The notes under the pieces were generated by a model that did not search any database, was not told where the DNA came from, and was given only the letters and a program-made list of their open reading frames with translations. Of a DNA stretch of 64,000 bases, positions 40,642-48,360 are shown in pieces; position 1 is the first letter of the stretch, and the number at the start of each line of letters is the position of its first letter. Position numbers and translations under genes: made by a program. Source of the DNA: Microvirga sp. 3-52 (GTDB taxonomy: Bacteria; Pseudomonadota; Alphaproteobacteria; Rhizobiales; Beijerinckiaceae); NCBI RefSeq assembly GCF_018383585.1, contig NZ_JAHAMK010000020.1, positions 14,049 through 78,048 of the forward strand, given 5' to 3'.

Positions 40642-41421
40642 CTACACCAGCAGCGACTGCCCGCCATCGATCCAGACGGGCGTACCGGTGATGTGCCGCG
40701 CTCGGTCGGAGGCGAGGAAGAGCACGAGCTCGGCCACCTCCTCGCTTGTGCCGGGCTCCTGGCCGGTGAGTGGGATCGGGCCGGCCGGATATTCGGCCGG
40801 AACCTCCGCCTCCTGCGTATCGCGCTTCTCGGTGTTGTCGGAAATCTCCGTATCGATCTTGCCGGGGCAGACCACGTTCACGCGGATCTTGTGCTTCGCG
40901 AGTTCGACCGCCAGCATCTGGGCCATCGCCACCTGGGCTGCCTTGGTGGCGGAATAGGCGGTCGCGCCGGCACTCGTGAAGGTGCGCGATCCGTTGATGG
41001 AGGCCGTGATGACGATGGAGCCTCCGGCCTTCTTCAGATGCGGCACGGCATAGTGAAGCGTGAGATAGGTGCCGCGCAAGTTGGTGTTGATGGTTCGGTC
41101 CCATTCCTGCGGCTGCAGCTCGTCGATGGGCGCCCAGACACCGTTGATGCCTGCATTGGCGAAGACGATGTCGAGCCGGCCATGGGCCTGCACCAGATCG
41201 GCCACCGCCTTGCGCATCTGGCCTTCATCCGCCACATCGGCCACGAGCGCGATGGCCCTGCCGCCCGCTCGCTCGATCTCCTCGGCGACCTTTCGGATCT
41301 CATCTTCCGTGTGGCTGAGCACACCGACCATGGCGCCCTCACGCGCGAAGCGCAGGGCCGTCGCCTTGCCGATGCCCGATCCTGCGCCTGTGACGAGCGC
41401 GACCTTGCCTTGAAGCTCCAT
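40642..41421 (-). CDS. SDR family oxidoreductase
   Basis: A 259-residue classical short-chain dehydrogenase. The cofactor motif TGAGSGIG is at residues 11-18, NAG is in FANAGINGVW, the catalytic Ser lies in ITASINGS, YSATK carries the Tyr/Lys pair, and CPGKIDTEI follows. It resembles gluconate/3-oxoacyl reductase-type enzymes, but the substrate is undetermined. A GGAAC-N16-GGTT sequence upstream is one base off an EcfG promoter. Confidence 0.9.
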   Translation of the reverse strand: MELQGKVALVTGAGSGIGKATALRFAREGAMVGVLSHTEDEIRKVAEEIERAGGRAIALVADVADEGQMRKAVADLVQAHGRLDIVFANAGINGVWAPIDELQPQEWDRTINTNLRGTYLTLHYAVPHLKKAGGSIVITASINGSRTFTSAGATAYSATKAAQVAMAQMLAVELAKHKIRVNVVCPGKIDTEISDNTEKRDTQEAEVPAEYPAGPIPLTGQEPGTSEEVAELVLFLASDRARHITGTPVWIDGGQSLLV

Positions 41422-41493
41422 GATGCTGCCTTTCCTTCAAGCGGGATTGTCCTGTCCCTGAACCGGAGGAAGAGCGGCTTGTTCCCTTGCGCC

Positions 41494-41919
41494 CTAGGCC
41501 AGACCGATGCGGCGCCCGGAGGCATCGACCACCGGCTCGCCGTCTTCCTTGATGAATTCGCCCTGCTGCGGCGGCAGGATGTCGAGCACCGTCTCGGACG
41601 GGCGGCAGAGCCTGACGCCCAGGGGCGTGACCACGATGGGCCGATTGAGCAGGATCGGATGCGCCATCACCGCGTCAATCAACTGATCGTCGCTCAAGGA
41701 AGGGTCGCCGAGGCCGAGTTCCGTGTAGGGCGTACCCTTCTCGCGGATCACGTCGCGGACGCTTACGCCCATGCGTTCGATCAGCTGGTGCAGGAGCAGC
41801 CGCGTCGGCGGCGTCTTCACATACTCGATGATATGCGGCTCGATCCCGGCGTTGCGGATCAGCCCAAGGGTGTTGCGGGAGGTCCCGCATTGCGGGTTGT
41901 GGTAGATGATCACGTCCAT
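41494..41919 (-). CDS. arsC: ArsC-type arsenate reductase (glutaredoxin-dependent class)
   Basis: A 141-residue protein of the ArsC/Spx thioredoxin-like family. The active-site Cys11 lies in NPQCGTSRNTL, and HPILLNRPIVVTPLGVRLCRP gives the conserved Arg residues of ArsC (R and R flanking VVTP). It would reduce arsenate to arsenite with glutathione/glutaredoxin. There are no arsB/arsR neighbours, so a housekeeping reductase role is possible. ATG at 41919 was chosen over an upstream in-frame start because the fold begins there. Confidence 0.87.
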   Translation of the reverse strand: MDVIIYHNPQCGTSRNTLGLIRNAGIEPHIIEYVKTPPTRLLLHQLIERMGVSVRDVIREKGTPYTELGLGDPSLSDDQLIDAVMAHPILLNRPIVVTPLGVRLCRPSETVLDILPPQQGEFIKEDGEPVVDASGRRIGLA

Positions 41920-42005
41920 GGTTTGTCCTGACGATCGCACGAAGTGGCATCCAGGGGTGCCATTGCATGTCGGGAATGGCTAGCGGCTAATGCCGTTGCA
42001 GGAGA

Positions 42006-42629
42006 TCAGCTCCGGCAGGCCGCCCTGCCCTGCACCTTCAATCGCGCGAGCAGGTGCCGTGCGAGACCATTGTAGGCTTCCTGAGTCTCGATGCCGGAGA
42101 GGGACAGTTCGAGCACCCATTCGCTCGAGAGCGGCACGATCAGGGTCTCGATCGTCATGGCATGCGACGCCGCCGGCAGACTGGCATCGACCCAGGTTGC
42201 GGACCAGCGGGTCGCCCCAGCGTCGGAAGACAGGGATACCGATTGTGCGGGACGCCCGAGAAGCTGCTCGTAGTCCTCCTGCAGGACAGCGGCATCCCGG
42301 GTCGCGAGATCCGGCTGCGGCATATCGCGAAGCTCCTGGGAGGAGCGAAGGTTTATGGAAAGCTCCCCATCGGAGAGAAGAGCCTTGACGCCGTCGTCGG
42401 TCCGCCGCCATTCATCCGGCAGAGAGAGCGAGAAGCAGAGATCAGGCGCAGCCCGACCCGTCACCCATGTCTGGCGTGTAACTGGATCGAACCGAGTCTG
42501 AACGGAGCCGTTCACGGTGGCAGTATCCGGCGGGCCATTGGCTGCCTGCGCGACGGAGGCAATGGCAAGTCCTGCCAGAACGACCGCTCTGCGAGCCCAT
42601 GCCCCCAACTTCTTTGCTCTGCGCACCAT
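42006..42629 (-). CDS. Exported protein of unknown function
   Basis: A 207-residue protein. A twin-basic-rich n-region (MVRRAKKLGAWARR) and hydrophobic core (AVVLAGLAIASVAQA) form a Sec signal peptide. The mature part has no membrane segment, two widely spaced Cys (near CFSLSLPDEW and the C-terminal CRS), and no motif that I recognise. GGAGG lies only about 2 bases before the ATG at 42629. It follows the TRAP protein on the same strand, beyond a terminator. Confidence 0.72.
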   Translation of the reverse strand: MVRRAKKLGAWARRAVVLAGLAIASVAQAANGPPDTATVNGSVQTRFDPVTRQTWVTGRAAPDLCFSLSLPDEWRRTDDGVKALLSDGELSINLRSSQELRDMPQPDLATRDAAVLQEDYEQLLGRPAQSVSLSSDAGATRWSATWVDASLPAASHAMTIETLIVPLSSEWVLELSLSGIETQEAYNGLARHLLARLKVQGRAACRS

Positions 42630-42776
42630 GGCCTCCAGCCGTAGCGCCCCCTCACATTCATGGCAACGCGTCCAAAGGGCAACGGTTGCCTGTCCACAGC
42701 TACGGCCCTGAGCCGTCATGGCTGGGTCCGGTGGCGGCTGCCAGCCGGGATTACTGGCGAGCCAGTATTTGTCCAA

Positions 42777-42804
42777 GAAAAAGGCGGGCCGAAACCCGCC
42801 TTTT
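42777..42804 (-). terminator. Terminator after the TRAP binding protein
   Basis: GGCGGG-N6-CCCGCC (42783-42788, 42795-42800) flanked by AAAAA on the left and TTTT on the right, so it works in both directions. On the minus strand it follows the dctP-like stop by 11 bases. Confidence 0.8.
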
Positions 42805-42810
42805 CATCGC

Positions 42811-43899
42811 TCATCCGCGGGCGCGGGCGCGGATCATGAAGGTGTCGTAGGCGTATTCGGCCACCTGGAACCAGAGGTATTCCTCACCGCGGAACGCCTT
42901 GTAGCTGTCGTAGATCTTCTTGAAATCGGCGTTCTTGGCCGAGATCTCGTCGTAGACCTCGTTGGACGCCTTGTAGGCCGCGTCCATGATCTCCTGCGAG
43001 AAGGGGCGCAGCTGCGCGCCGTTGCCGATCAGGCTGCGCAGAGCGGCCGGATTCTTGGCATCGTACTTGGCCTGCGTGTCCACGTTCACATAACCCGCGG
43101 CAGCCTGGACGGCGGACTGGTAATTCTTGGGAAGCTCGTTCCACTTCTGCAGGTTGATGTAGAGGTGAATGGCAGGGCCGCCCTCCCAGAAGCCGGGATA
43201 ATAGTAATAGGGCGCGACCTTGTTGAGACCGAGCTTCTCGTCGTCGTAGGGCGCGACCCACTCGGCGGCATCGATGGTGCCGCGCTCGAGGGAGGGGTAG
43301 AGATCGCCGCCGGCGATCTGCTGCGGCACGACGCCGAGCTTGCCCATGATCTGGCCGGCAAGACCCGCGATTCGCATCTTCAGGCCCTGCAGGTCCTGAA
43401 CGGTCTTGATCTCCTTGCGGAACCAGCCGCCCATCTGCACGCCGGTGTTGCCGGCGGGCAGAGCATACACGTTGTGCTTGGCATAGAACTCGTTCAGCAG
43501 GGCATTGCCGCCGCCCTGGTAGAGCCAGGCGTTCATCTGACGGGAATTGAGGCCGAAGGGCAGACTCGTGCCGATGGCGAAGGTCGGGTCCTTGCCCACG
43601 TAATAGTAGGAGCAGGTGTGCCCCATCTCGACCGTTCCGCCGCCGATGGCGTCGAGCGCCTGAGGCGCGCCGACGATTTCGCCGGGCGCGAAGGTCTGGA
43701 TGATGAACTTGCCGTCGGTGGCTTCCGCGACGAGCTTGGCGAAGGTCTCGCCGCCGCCGAACAGGGTGTCGAGGGATTTCGGGAAGGCCGAGGTCAGGCG
43801 CCAGCGGATCTCGGGGTTCGACTGGGCGATGGCCGGCTTGGCTACGGCTCCGGCGGCTGCACCGATTGTGGCGGCCTGGAGGAATGCACGACGTTTCAT
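42811..43899 (-). CDS. TRAP transporter substrate-binding protein (DctP/TakP family)
   Basis: A 362-residue periplasmic binding protein with a twin-arginine-like signal (MKRRAFLQAATIGAAAGAVAKPAIA). IRWRLTSAFPKSLDTLFGG, MGHTCSYYYVGKDPTFAIGTSLPFG and the conserved Arg of KMRIAGLAGQ suit the TakP/mannitol-chloroaromatic group of DctP receptors, which bind carboxylates through that Arg. No DctQ or DctM genes are adjacent, so it is an orphan receptor within the window. AGGGAC precedes the ATG. Confidence 0.9.
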   Translation of the reverse strand: MKRRAFLQAATIGAAAGAVAKPAIAQSNPEIRWRLTSAFPKSLDTLFGGGETFAKLVAEATDGKFIIQTFAPGEIVGAPQALDAIGGGTVEMGHTCSYYYVGKDPTFAIGTSLPFGLNSRQMNAWLYQGGGNALLNEFYAKHNVYALPAGNTGVQMGGWFRKEIKTVQDLQGLKMRIAGLAGQIMGKLGVVPQQIAGGDLYPSLERGTIDAAEWVAPYDDEKLGLNKVAPYYYYPGFWEGGPAIHLYINLQKWNELPKNYQSAVQAAAGYVNVDTQAKYDAKNPAALRSLIGNGAQLRPFSQEIMDAAYKASNEVYDEISAKNADFKKIYDSYKAFRGEEYLWFQVAEYAYDTFMIRARARG

Positions 43900-44122
43900 G
43901 GGCGTCCCTTTCGTTCGTTTACGTTTTAAGGCGCGCATGAGACAGAAAGTTTCAACACGGCGCGCTCAAACGAATAGTTGAGATGCCCCTATAGCGGGCC
44001 ACACGGAAGAAGGGAGGGCTTCCGGAGCAGGGACTTCATGCATCCAGTGCATGCATGGGCCGGCTTCAGGCCAAAGCTCAGAGTTGGTTTTCGATCGGCA
44101 TGGGACTAACGCGGTAGGTTCG

Positions 44123-44296
44123 TCAGAAGATCAACTCGCCCGCTCCCCAGGCGAGGAGGAACAGAAGGATGAAGGCGAGGAGGAACAGGCCGAACAGGAT
44201 CTTGGCGATGGTCTTGGCGCCGGAGGCGACGCCCGTGAAGCCCAGCGCTCCCGCGACCAGGGAAACCACCAGGAAGATCAGAGCCCATTTGAGCAT
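44123..44296 (-). CDS. DUF1328 small membrane protein (YtjA-like)
   Basis: 57 residues, almost all hydrophobic, forming two membrane helices ([20 protein letters not shown] and [21 protein letters not shown]) joined by TGVASGAKT. This is the DUF1328/YtjA family, frequently induced by general stress in alphaproteobacteria. The function is unknown. AAGGG lies a few bases before the ATG at 44296. It is below the size usually called, but the family match is good. Confidence 0.85.
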   Translation of the reverse strand: MLKWALIFLVVSLVAGALGFTGVASGAKTIAKILFGLFLLAFILLFLLAWGAGELIF

Positions 44297-44370
44297 GTCC
44301 GTACCCTTGCCGCTTACCGTCCAGCTACGGACATAAGCGCTCACGCCCGATCCGGTTCCGGGCATCCGGT

Positions 44371-45462
44371 TCAGACCACGACGGTGACCTTTTCGGCGGC
44401 CCGCGTCAGGGCGGTGTAGAGCCAGCGGCTGCGATGCTCGCGGAACGCATAGGATTCGTCGAAGAGCACGAGTTCGTCCCATTGCGAGCCCTGAGCCTTG
44501 TGCACGGTGAGCGCGTAGCCATAGGTGAATTCGTCGGACTCCTTGCGCAGGACGAACGGCACCTCCTCCTCCGTCCCCTCGAAGAAGGCCTTGTGCACGG
44601 CGACCTCCACCGACCGGCGGCGGGCGTCGTCGTCAGGCAGCACGTCCATGCGGATGAAGTCGTTGCGGATGCCGCGCAGGGCCTGGATGCTCCAGGTGCC
44701 GCCGTTGAGCAACCCCTTGGTCTTGTCGTTGCGCAGACAGACGAGCTTCTCGCCGGCCGCCGGCATCAGGTCGCGGTAGCCGTTCAATTCGCGCAGGCGC
44801 GTGTTGTAGAGGCGTCGCGTCTTGTTGAGGCCGACCAGAACCTGATCGGCCGCCATGACGGCGTTCGCGTCGATCTCGCGTCGGCGGATGATGCGGCTCT
44901 CGCCATAGGTGCCCGGCTCCAGCCGCCCGCCTTCGCGAACCTGCATCGAGAGATGAATGATGGGATTGTCCTTGGCCTGCCGGTGCACTTCCGTGAGCAT
45001 CACGTCGGGCTCGCCTTCCGTGAAGAATCCGCCGCCCTTCACCGGCGGCAACTGCGCCGGATCGCCGAGCACGAGAACAGGCTGCCCGAAGGACAGGAGA
45101 TCGCGCCCCAACTCCTCGTCCACCATGGAGCATTCGTCGATGATGATGAGGTCGGCCTTGGAGGCCGGACTCTGGCGGTTGAGCACGAATTGCGGGCCGT
45201 TCTCATCCGACTCCCGCGAGCGGTAGATCATCGAGTGAATCGTCGAGGCATCGGGGCAGCCTTTGGTGCGCAGCACGAGCGCGGCCTTGCCCGTGTAGGC
45301 ACCGAAGGCCACATCGCCATCCACGTTCTCGGCGATGTGCTTGGCGAGGGTCGTCTTGCCCGTGCCGGCATAGCCGAAGAGACGGAATACCGGACGATCC
45401 CCGCGGCGGAGCCAGTCGGCGACGGCTTTGAGGGCAGCATCCTGTTGCGGCGACCAGGTCAT
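44371..45462 (-). CDS. Small SF1B (RecD-like/Dda-like) DNA helicase
   Basis: A 363-residue helicase with a complete motor: Walker [10 protein letters not shown] at residues 30-38, [11 protein letters not shown] (Walker B), [14 protein letters not shown] (motif III), a TEVHRQ motif IV-like segment and [16 protein letters not shown] (motif V) ending in [12 protein letters not shown] (motif VI). This is the RecD2/Dda class without the long N-terminal domain and without RecBC neighbours. 5'-to-3' polarity is expected. Its ATG overlaps the EamA stop (ATGA), an odd pairing. Confidence 0.9.
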   Translation of the reverse strand: MTWSPQQDAALKAVADWLRRGDRPVFRLFGYAGTGKTTLAKHIAENVDGDVAFGAYTGKAALVLRTKGCPDASTIHSMIYRSRESDENGPQFVLNRQSPASKADLIIIDECSMVDEELGRDLLSFGQPVLVLGDPAQLPPVKGGGFFTEGEPDVMLTEVHRQAKDNPIIHLSMQVREGGRLEPGTYGESRIIRRREIDANAVMAADQVLVGLNKTRRLYNTRLRELNGYRDLMPAAGEKLVCLRNDKTKGLLNGGTWSIQALRGIRNDFIRMDVLPDDDARRRSVEVAVHKAFFEGTEEEVPFVLRKESDEFTYGYALTVHKAQGSQWDELVLFDESYAFREHRSRWLYTALTRAAEKVTVVV

Positions 45463-46325
45463 GCGGATTTCGCCTCGCGATGCAGAGAATAGAGAAGCCC
45501 CATGATGATGATGCCGCTCCCCAGGAAGACGTATGGATCGAGCGCCTCACCATAGAACTGCCAGCCCACGAAGGCGATCAGCGGGATGCGCATGAAGTCC
45601 AACGGCACGACCATGGTGGCGTCGCCCCGGCGGTAGGCATTGGTCAGGCAGTAATGCGAAAGAAGCCCTCCGACGCTGATGCCCACGAGGGCCAGGATAT
45701 GGGACGGCTGGACCTGAAGCCAGAAGGCGCGGCTCACGCCCGCGAGGTTCATGGGAAGCTGCAGCAGGTTCATGAAGAACAGGATCGAGAAGGTGCTCTC
45801 CGTCATCGTCAACCGCTTGGTCATGATCGCCACGAGGGCAAAGCTGAACGCCACGCCGAGCATGAGGAAACTGGCTGGCTGCAAGGTTTCCAGCCCCGGG
45901 CGCAGGATCACGAGAATGCCGATGAAACCGAGCACGATGGCGACGAGACGTCCTCTCGTCATCTGCTCCTTGAGCAGCGGGATCGCCAGCAAGGCGACCC
46001 ACGCCGGCGTGGTGAACTCGAGCGCGAAGACGGTTGCGAGCGGCAGGAGCGTGAGGCCGAACGCCCATCCGTCCGTGCCGAGAAAATGAAGGACGTTGCG
46101 CGCGAGGTGCAGCGGGAAGCGGCGCGGCTTCAACCCGGGCCGCAGATCCGGCTTGAGGAGCGCGAGCACGAGCAGGATCAGGACTCCGGCCGCGTTGCGA
46201 ACGGCCAGCATCTCGAAGATCGAGAAGGTGGGCGAAAGCGCGCGCACCGCAATGGCCGTTGCGGAGAAGGAGAAGAGTGCGCCGCTCATCCAGAGGACGA
46301 CGGCAAGGATGCTGCGATGAGGCAC
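45459..46325 (-). CDS. EamA/DMT family exporter
   Basis: About 288 residues with ten membrane segments in two EamA halves (first half about 10-140, second about 150-285), typical of drug/metabolite exporters. The start is uncertain: GTG at 46325 puts the first helix right after the N-terminus (PHRSILAVVLWMSGALFSF), while a GTG at 46421 would add 32 poorly conserved-looking residues. It is translationally coupled to the helicase gene downstream. Substrate unknown. Confidence 0.85.
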   Translation of the reverse strand: MPHRSILAVVLWMSGALFSFSATAIAVRALSPTFSIFEMLAVRNAAGVLILLVLALLKPDLRPGLKPRRFPLHLARNVLHFLGTDGWAFGLTLLPLATVFALEFTTPAWVALLAIPLLKEQMTRGRLVAIVLGFIGILVILRPGLETLQPASFLMLGVAFSFALVAIMTKRLTMTESTFSILFFMNLLQLPMNLAGVSRAFWLQVQPSHILALVGISVGGLLSHYCLTNAYRRGDATMVVPLDFMRIPLIAFVGWQFYGEALDPYVFLGSGIIIMGLLYSLHREAKSA

Positions 46326-46976
46326 GGCGTTCCAACCGATGTGAGGGGCTTCTCGCTTAACCTGCCTCCGCGACCGCGTGAAGCCTCCATCGTCATGCCA
46401 CCAGCAGCGACCAAGGCGCACACGGCGGATGAGCCCGGGAGCGAGTCACGGATGAGGCTCCGCTCATCCCCTCATGCACGAGTCGCGGATCGTGATTCTC
46501 GACTCGTGCACGACCCGTGGACCGATTTTCGACTCCGATCGACAAATTTTTTTGCGCTTCACGCACGAGGTCTCCGAAGCGCATGGAAAGCGTCTTCGAC
46601 CCTCTCCAAGTGAAGAGGTTTCCGGTTGCGACGTTGAACGTTCTTGAACACATCCGAATACTCTGCGGACGTTTAACATCTTCTTTACCCATTGGCTAAG
46701 TCTTTGCCACCCAATGTTATTTTCAACTCATCGGAACTGCGCTCCGTCGCGTGCACCGACATCGACGCAACTGAAGAAGAGACCCTAACTGTCTCATCTT
46801 GAACCCGATATTGAGTCTTGGATCTGCAAGTGAAGAGAGACATGCCAAGCAACATATCCACAGAAAAAGTGAGCGTTCTACTGTCAACACTTTCCGATAA
46901 TCGGAACCCCGTTGGTATAACGACGTTGCCTTGCAAGCGTGACGGTTGCACGCGAAGGCCCTTGAAGGAGGCGGCA
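46326..46976. other. Long divergent region between eamA and the histone-like gene
   Basis: 651 bases, less GC-rich than its neighbours from about 46530. It holds an 11-bp inverted repeat TGCACGAGTCG / CGACTCGTGCA (46475-46485, 46500-46510), a poly-T run in 46551-46557 and, near its end, an EcfG-type promoter. I see no supported gene. A small RNA is possible but not shown. Confidence 0.5.
46903..46927 (+). promoter_or_regulatory. EcfG-type general stress promoter of the histone-like gene
   Basis: GGAAC (46903-46907), 16 bases, CGTT (46924-46927): an exact match to the alphaproteobacterial sigma-EcfG consensus GGAAC-N16/17-CGTT, about 50 bases before the start codon. Confidence 0.75.
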
Positions 46977-47642
46977 ATGCCGACAGACACCAAGTCAAAC
47001 CCGCTGACGATGCTGTTCACGGGAGACACCGGTGCGACCAGCACCAAGAAGACCGCTAAGAAGAGCAGCGCACGCCGCAGCTCGACCAGCACCGCCAAGA
47101 AGGCTGGAACGAAGAAGACCGCTGCCAAGAAGACGGCAGCGAAGTCGACCTCCCGGTCGGCAACGAAATCTTCGGCCAAGTCAGGCGCGAAGAAGACCAC
47201 TGCCAAGAAGGCCGTCGCCAAGAAGACCACGGCGAAGACCACGGCAAAGAAGACCGCTGCCAAGAAGACCTCGGCCCGTCCGTCGGCCAAGTCGGCAGCT
47301 AAGAAGACCACCGCCAGGACGGCCGCCGCCAAGAAGACGACCGCCAAGAAGACGACTGCGAAGAAGACTTCGGCCAAATCGGCCGCCAAGAAGTCCTCTG
47401 CTCGTTCGGCTTCGACGTCGGCTCGTTCGACGGCCCGGAAGTCTGCCTCTCGCAGCTCCAGCCGCGGTGCGGTGAAGACGGCTTCGAAGTCGCGCAACGC
47501 CTCCAAGTTGACCCCGAAGCGTGCAGCGGCCGCTTCGAGCCGGACCTCTGCCACGAAGAAGTCGGGCACGGTCGCCAAGCGGTCTTCCGGCTCCCGCTCC
47601 TCGAGCGCTCGCAAGAGCCCCTCGAAGTCGCGGAAGCGCTAA
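46977..47642 (+). CDS. Histone H1-like Lys/Ala-rich DNA-binding protein
   Basis: A 221-residue, very basic, low-complexity protein built from KKTTAKK, AKKTAAKK and SAKSAAKK-type units, like the C-terminal tails of histone H1 and bacterial Hc1/AlgP-like proteins. It would bind and compact DNA non-specifically. AAGGAGG lies 7 bases before ATG 46977, so the frame open from 46818 is not the start. An EcfG-type promoter upstream suggests production in stress or stationary phase. A strong terminator follows. Repeat number probably varies between strains. Confidence 0.88.
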   Translation: MPTDTKSNPLTMLFTGDTGATSTKKTAKKSSARRSSTSTAKKAGTKKTAAKKTAAKSTSRSATKSSAKSGAKKTTAKKAVAKKTTAKTTAKKTAAKKTSARPSAKSAAKKTTARTAAAKKTTAKKTTAKKTSAKSAAKKSSARSASTSARSTARKSASRSSSRGAVKTASKSRNASKLTPKRAAAASSRTSATKKSGTVAKRSSGSRSSSARKSPSKSRKR

Positions 47643-47704
47643 GACAAGCATGCCGCAAGCGCCGGGAGTGGATCTTTCCTACCGCCCGGCGCCTGCGCAT
47701 AGAA

Positions 47705-47737
47705 AATCGCCCGGCGAGAGCCGGGCGATTTTGTTTT
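47705..47737. terminator. Bidirectional terminator between convergent genes
   Basis: 11-bp stem AATCGCCCGGC / GCCGGGCGATT with loop GAGA (47705-47730), followed by TTGTTTT and preceded by GAAAA. It serves the histone-like gene and probably the convergent PRC-barrel gene. Confidence 0.88.
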
Positions 47738-47756
47738 GACAGGATCGCCGTTCGGG

Positions 47757-48170
47757 CTATCGACCGGTGCTCATCGGGTCGCTTCCGCCCCAATAGGGCG
47801 TCGCGTTGTAATAGCGATGAACGTGCTCTTCCCATTCGCGGTCGTAGGAAGCGTCATGCCCTTCCGCGCTGCGGCGCGGCGCCCCACGCAGCTGATCCTC
47901 CGTGAGGTTCAGCTCATAGGCGTCGAGCTCGATGTTGTACTTCAGGACGCTCCAGGGAAGCGTGTAGTATTCCTCACCGAGCCCCATGAAGCCGCCGAAG
48001 CTCATGACCGCATAGGCGACCTTGCCGGATCGCTTCTCGATCATCACGCGCTCGATCGTTCCGATCTTCTCGCCGTCCGAGCGGCGCACCGGCGTTCCTT
48101 CGACCTTGTCGCTGGCAATCAGGCTGTGGGTTTCGCGAACGTCGCTGCTTTGTGCCGTCGTCTGCATCAT
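47757..48170 (-). CDS. PRC-barrel domain protein
   Basis: A 137-residue soluble protein. Residues about 14-90 form a PRC-barrel (SLIASDKVEGTPVRRSDGEKIGTIERVMIEKRSGKVAYAVM, LPWSVLKY). The C-terminal 45 residues are hydrophilic and rich in Tyr/His/Glu. Such proteins are common in rhizobial stress regulons, but their partner is unknown. AGGGAG precedes the ATG. A sigma-EcfG promoter match (GGAAC-N17-CGTT) lies immediately upstream. It is divergent from the SDR gene, which also has one. Confidence 0.88.
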   Translation of the reverse strand: MMQTTAQSSDVRETHSLIASDKVEGTPVRRSDGEKIGTIERVMIEKRSGKVAYAVMSFGGFMGLGEEYYTLPWSVLKYNIELDAYELNLTEDQLRGAPRRSAEGHDASYDREWEEHVHRYYNATPYWGGSDPMSTGR

Positions 48171-48201
48171 TTCGCTCCCTTCGTGTGTGAGATCATAAGG
48201 C

Positions 48202-48227
48202 AACGCCCGGGTTGAAAGGCGGGTTCC
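48202..48227 (-). promoter_or_regulatory. EcfG-type promoter of the PRC-barrel gene
   Basis: Minus strand GGAAC (48227-48223), 17 bases, CGTT (48205-48202), 32 bases before the PRC-barrel ATG. Exact consensus match. Confidence 0.75.
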
Positions 48228-48294
48228 GGTTTCGGGCCGGAAGCCCAGGGTTTCCAACACTCTCGTCGGGTTTCTCCCACCAAGCGCTGCCGTA

Positions 48295-48319
48295 GGAACC
48301 CCCTTCCCGACCTTACGTT
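48295..48319 (+). promoter_or_regulatory. EcfG-type promoter of the SDR gene
   Basis: GGAAC (48295-48299), 16 bases, CGTT (48316-48319), about 42 bases before the SDR start. Exact consensus match, divergent from the element at 48202-48227. Confidence 0.75.
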
Positions 48320-48360
48320 GACCCACGTTTACGAAACTTGAGGCTATGAAGGAGAGTGCC

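Noticed and set aside
41461-41485. EcfG-like promoter before the SDR gene at 41421
   Set aside because: GGAAC-N16-GGTT has one mismatch in the four-base -10; not counted with the exact matches.
44038-44052. ATGCA-N5-TGCAT palindrome upstream of the TRAP gene
   Set aside because: Short, expected by chance, and more than 130 bases from the start codon.
44325-44350. EcfG-like promoter upstream of the DUF1328 gene
   Set aside because: A GGAAC is present on the minus strand, but no CGTT follows at 16 or 17 bases (only GCTT).
46635-46648. SOS-like GAAC-GAAC repeat
   Set aside because: Spacing is 6 rather than the 7 bases of the known box.
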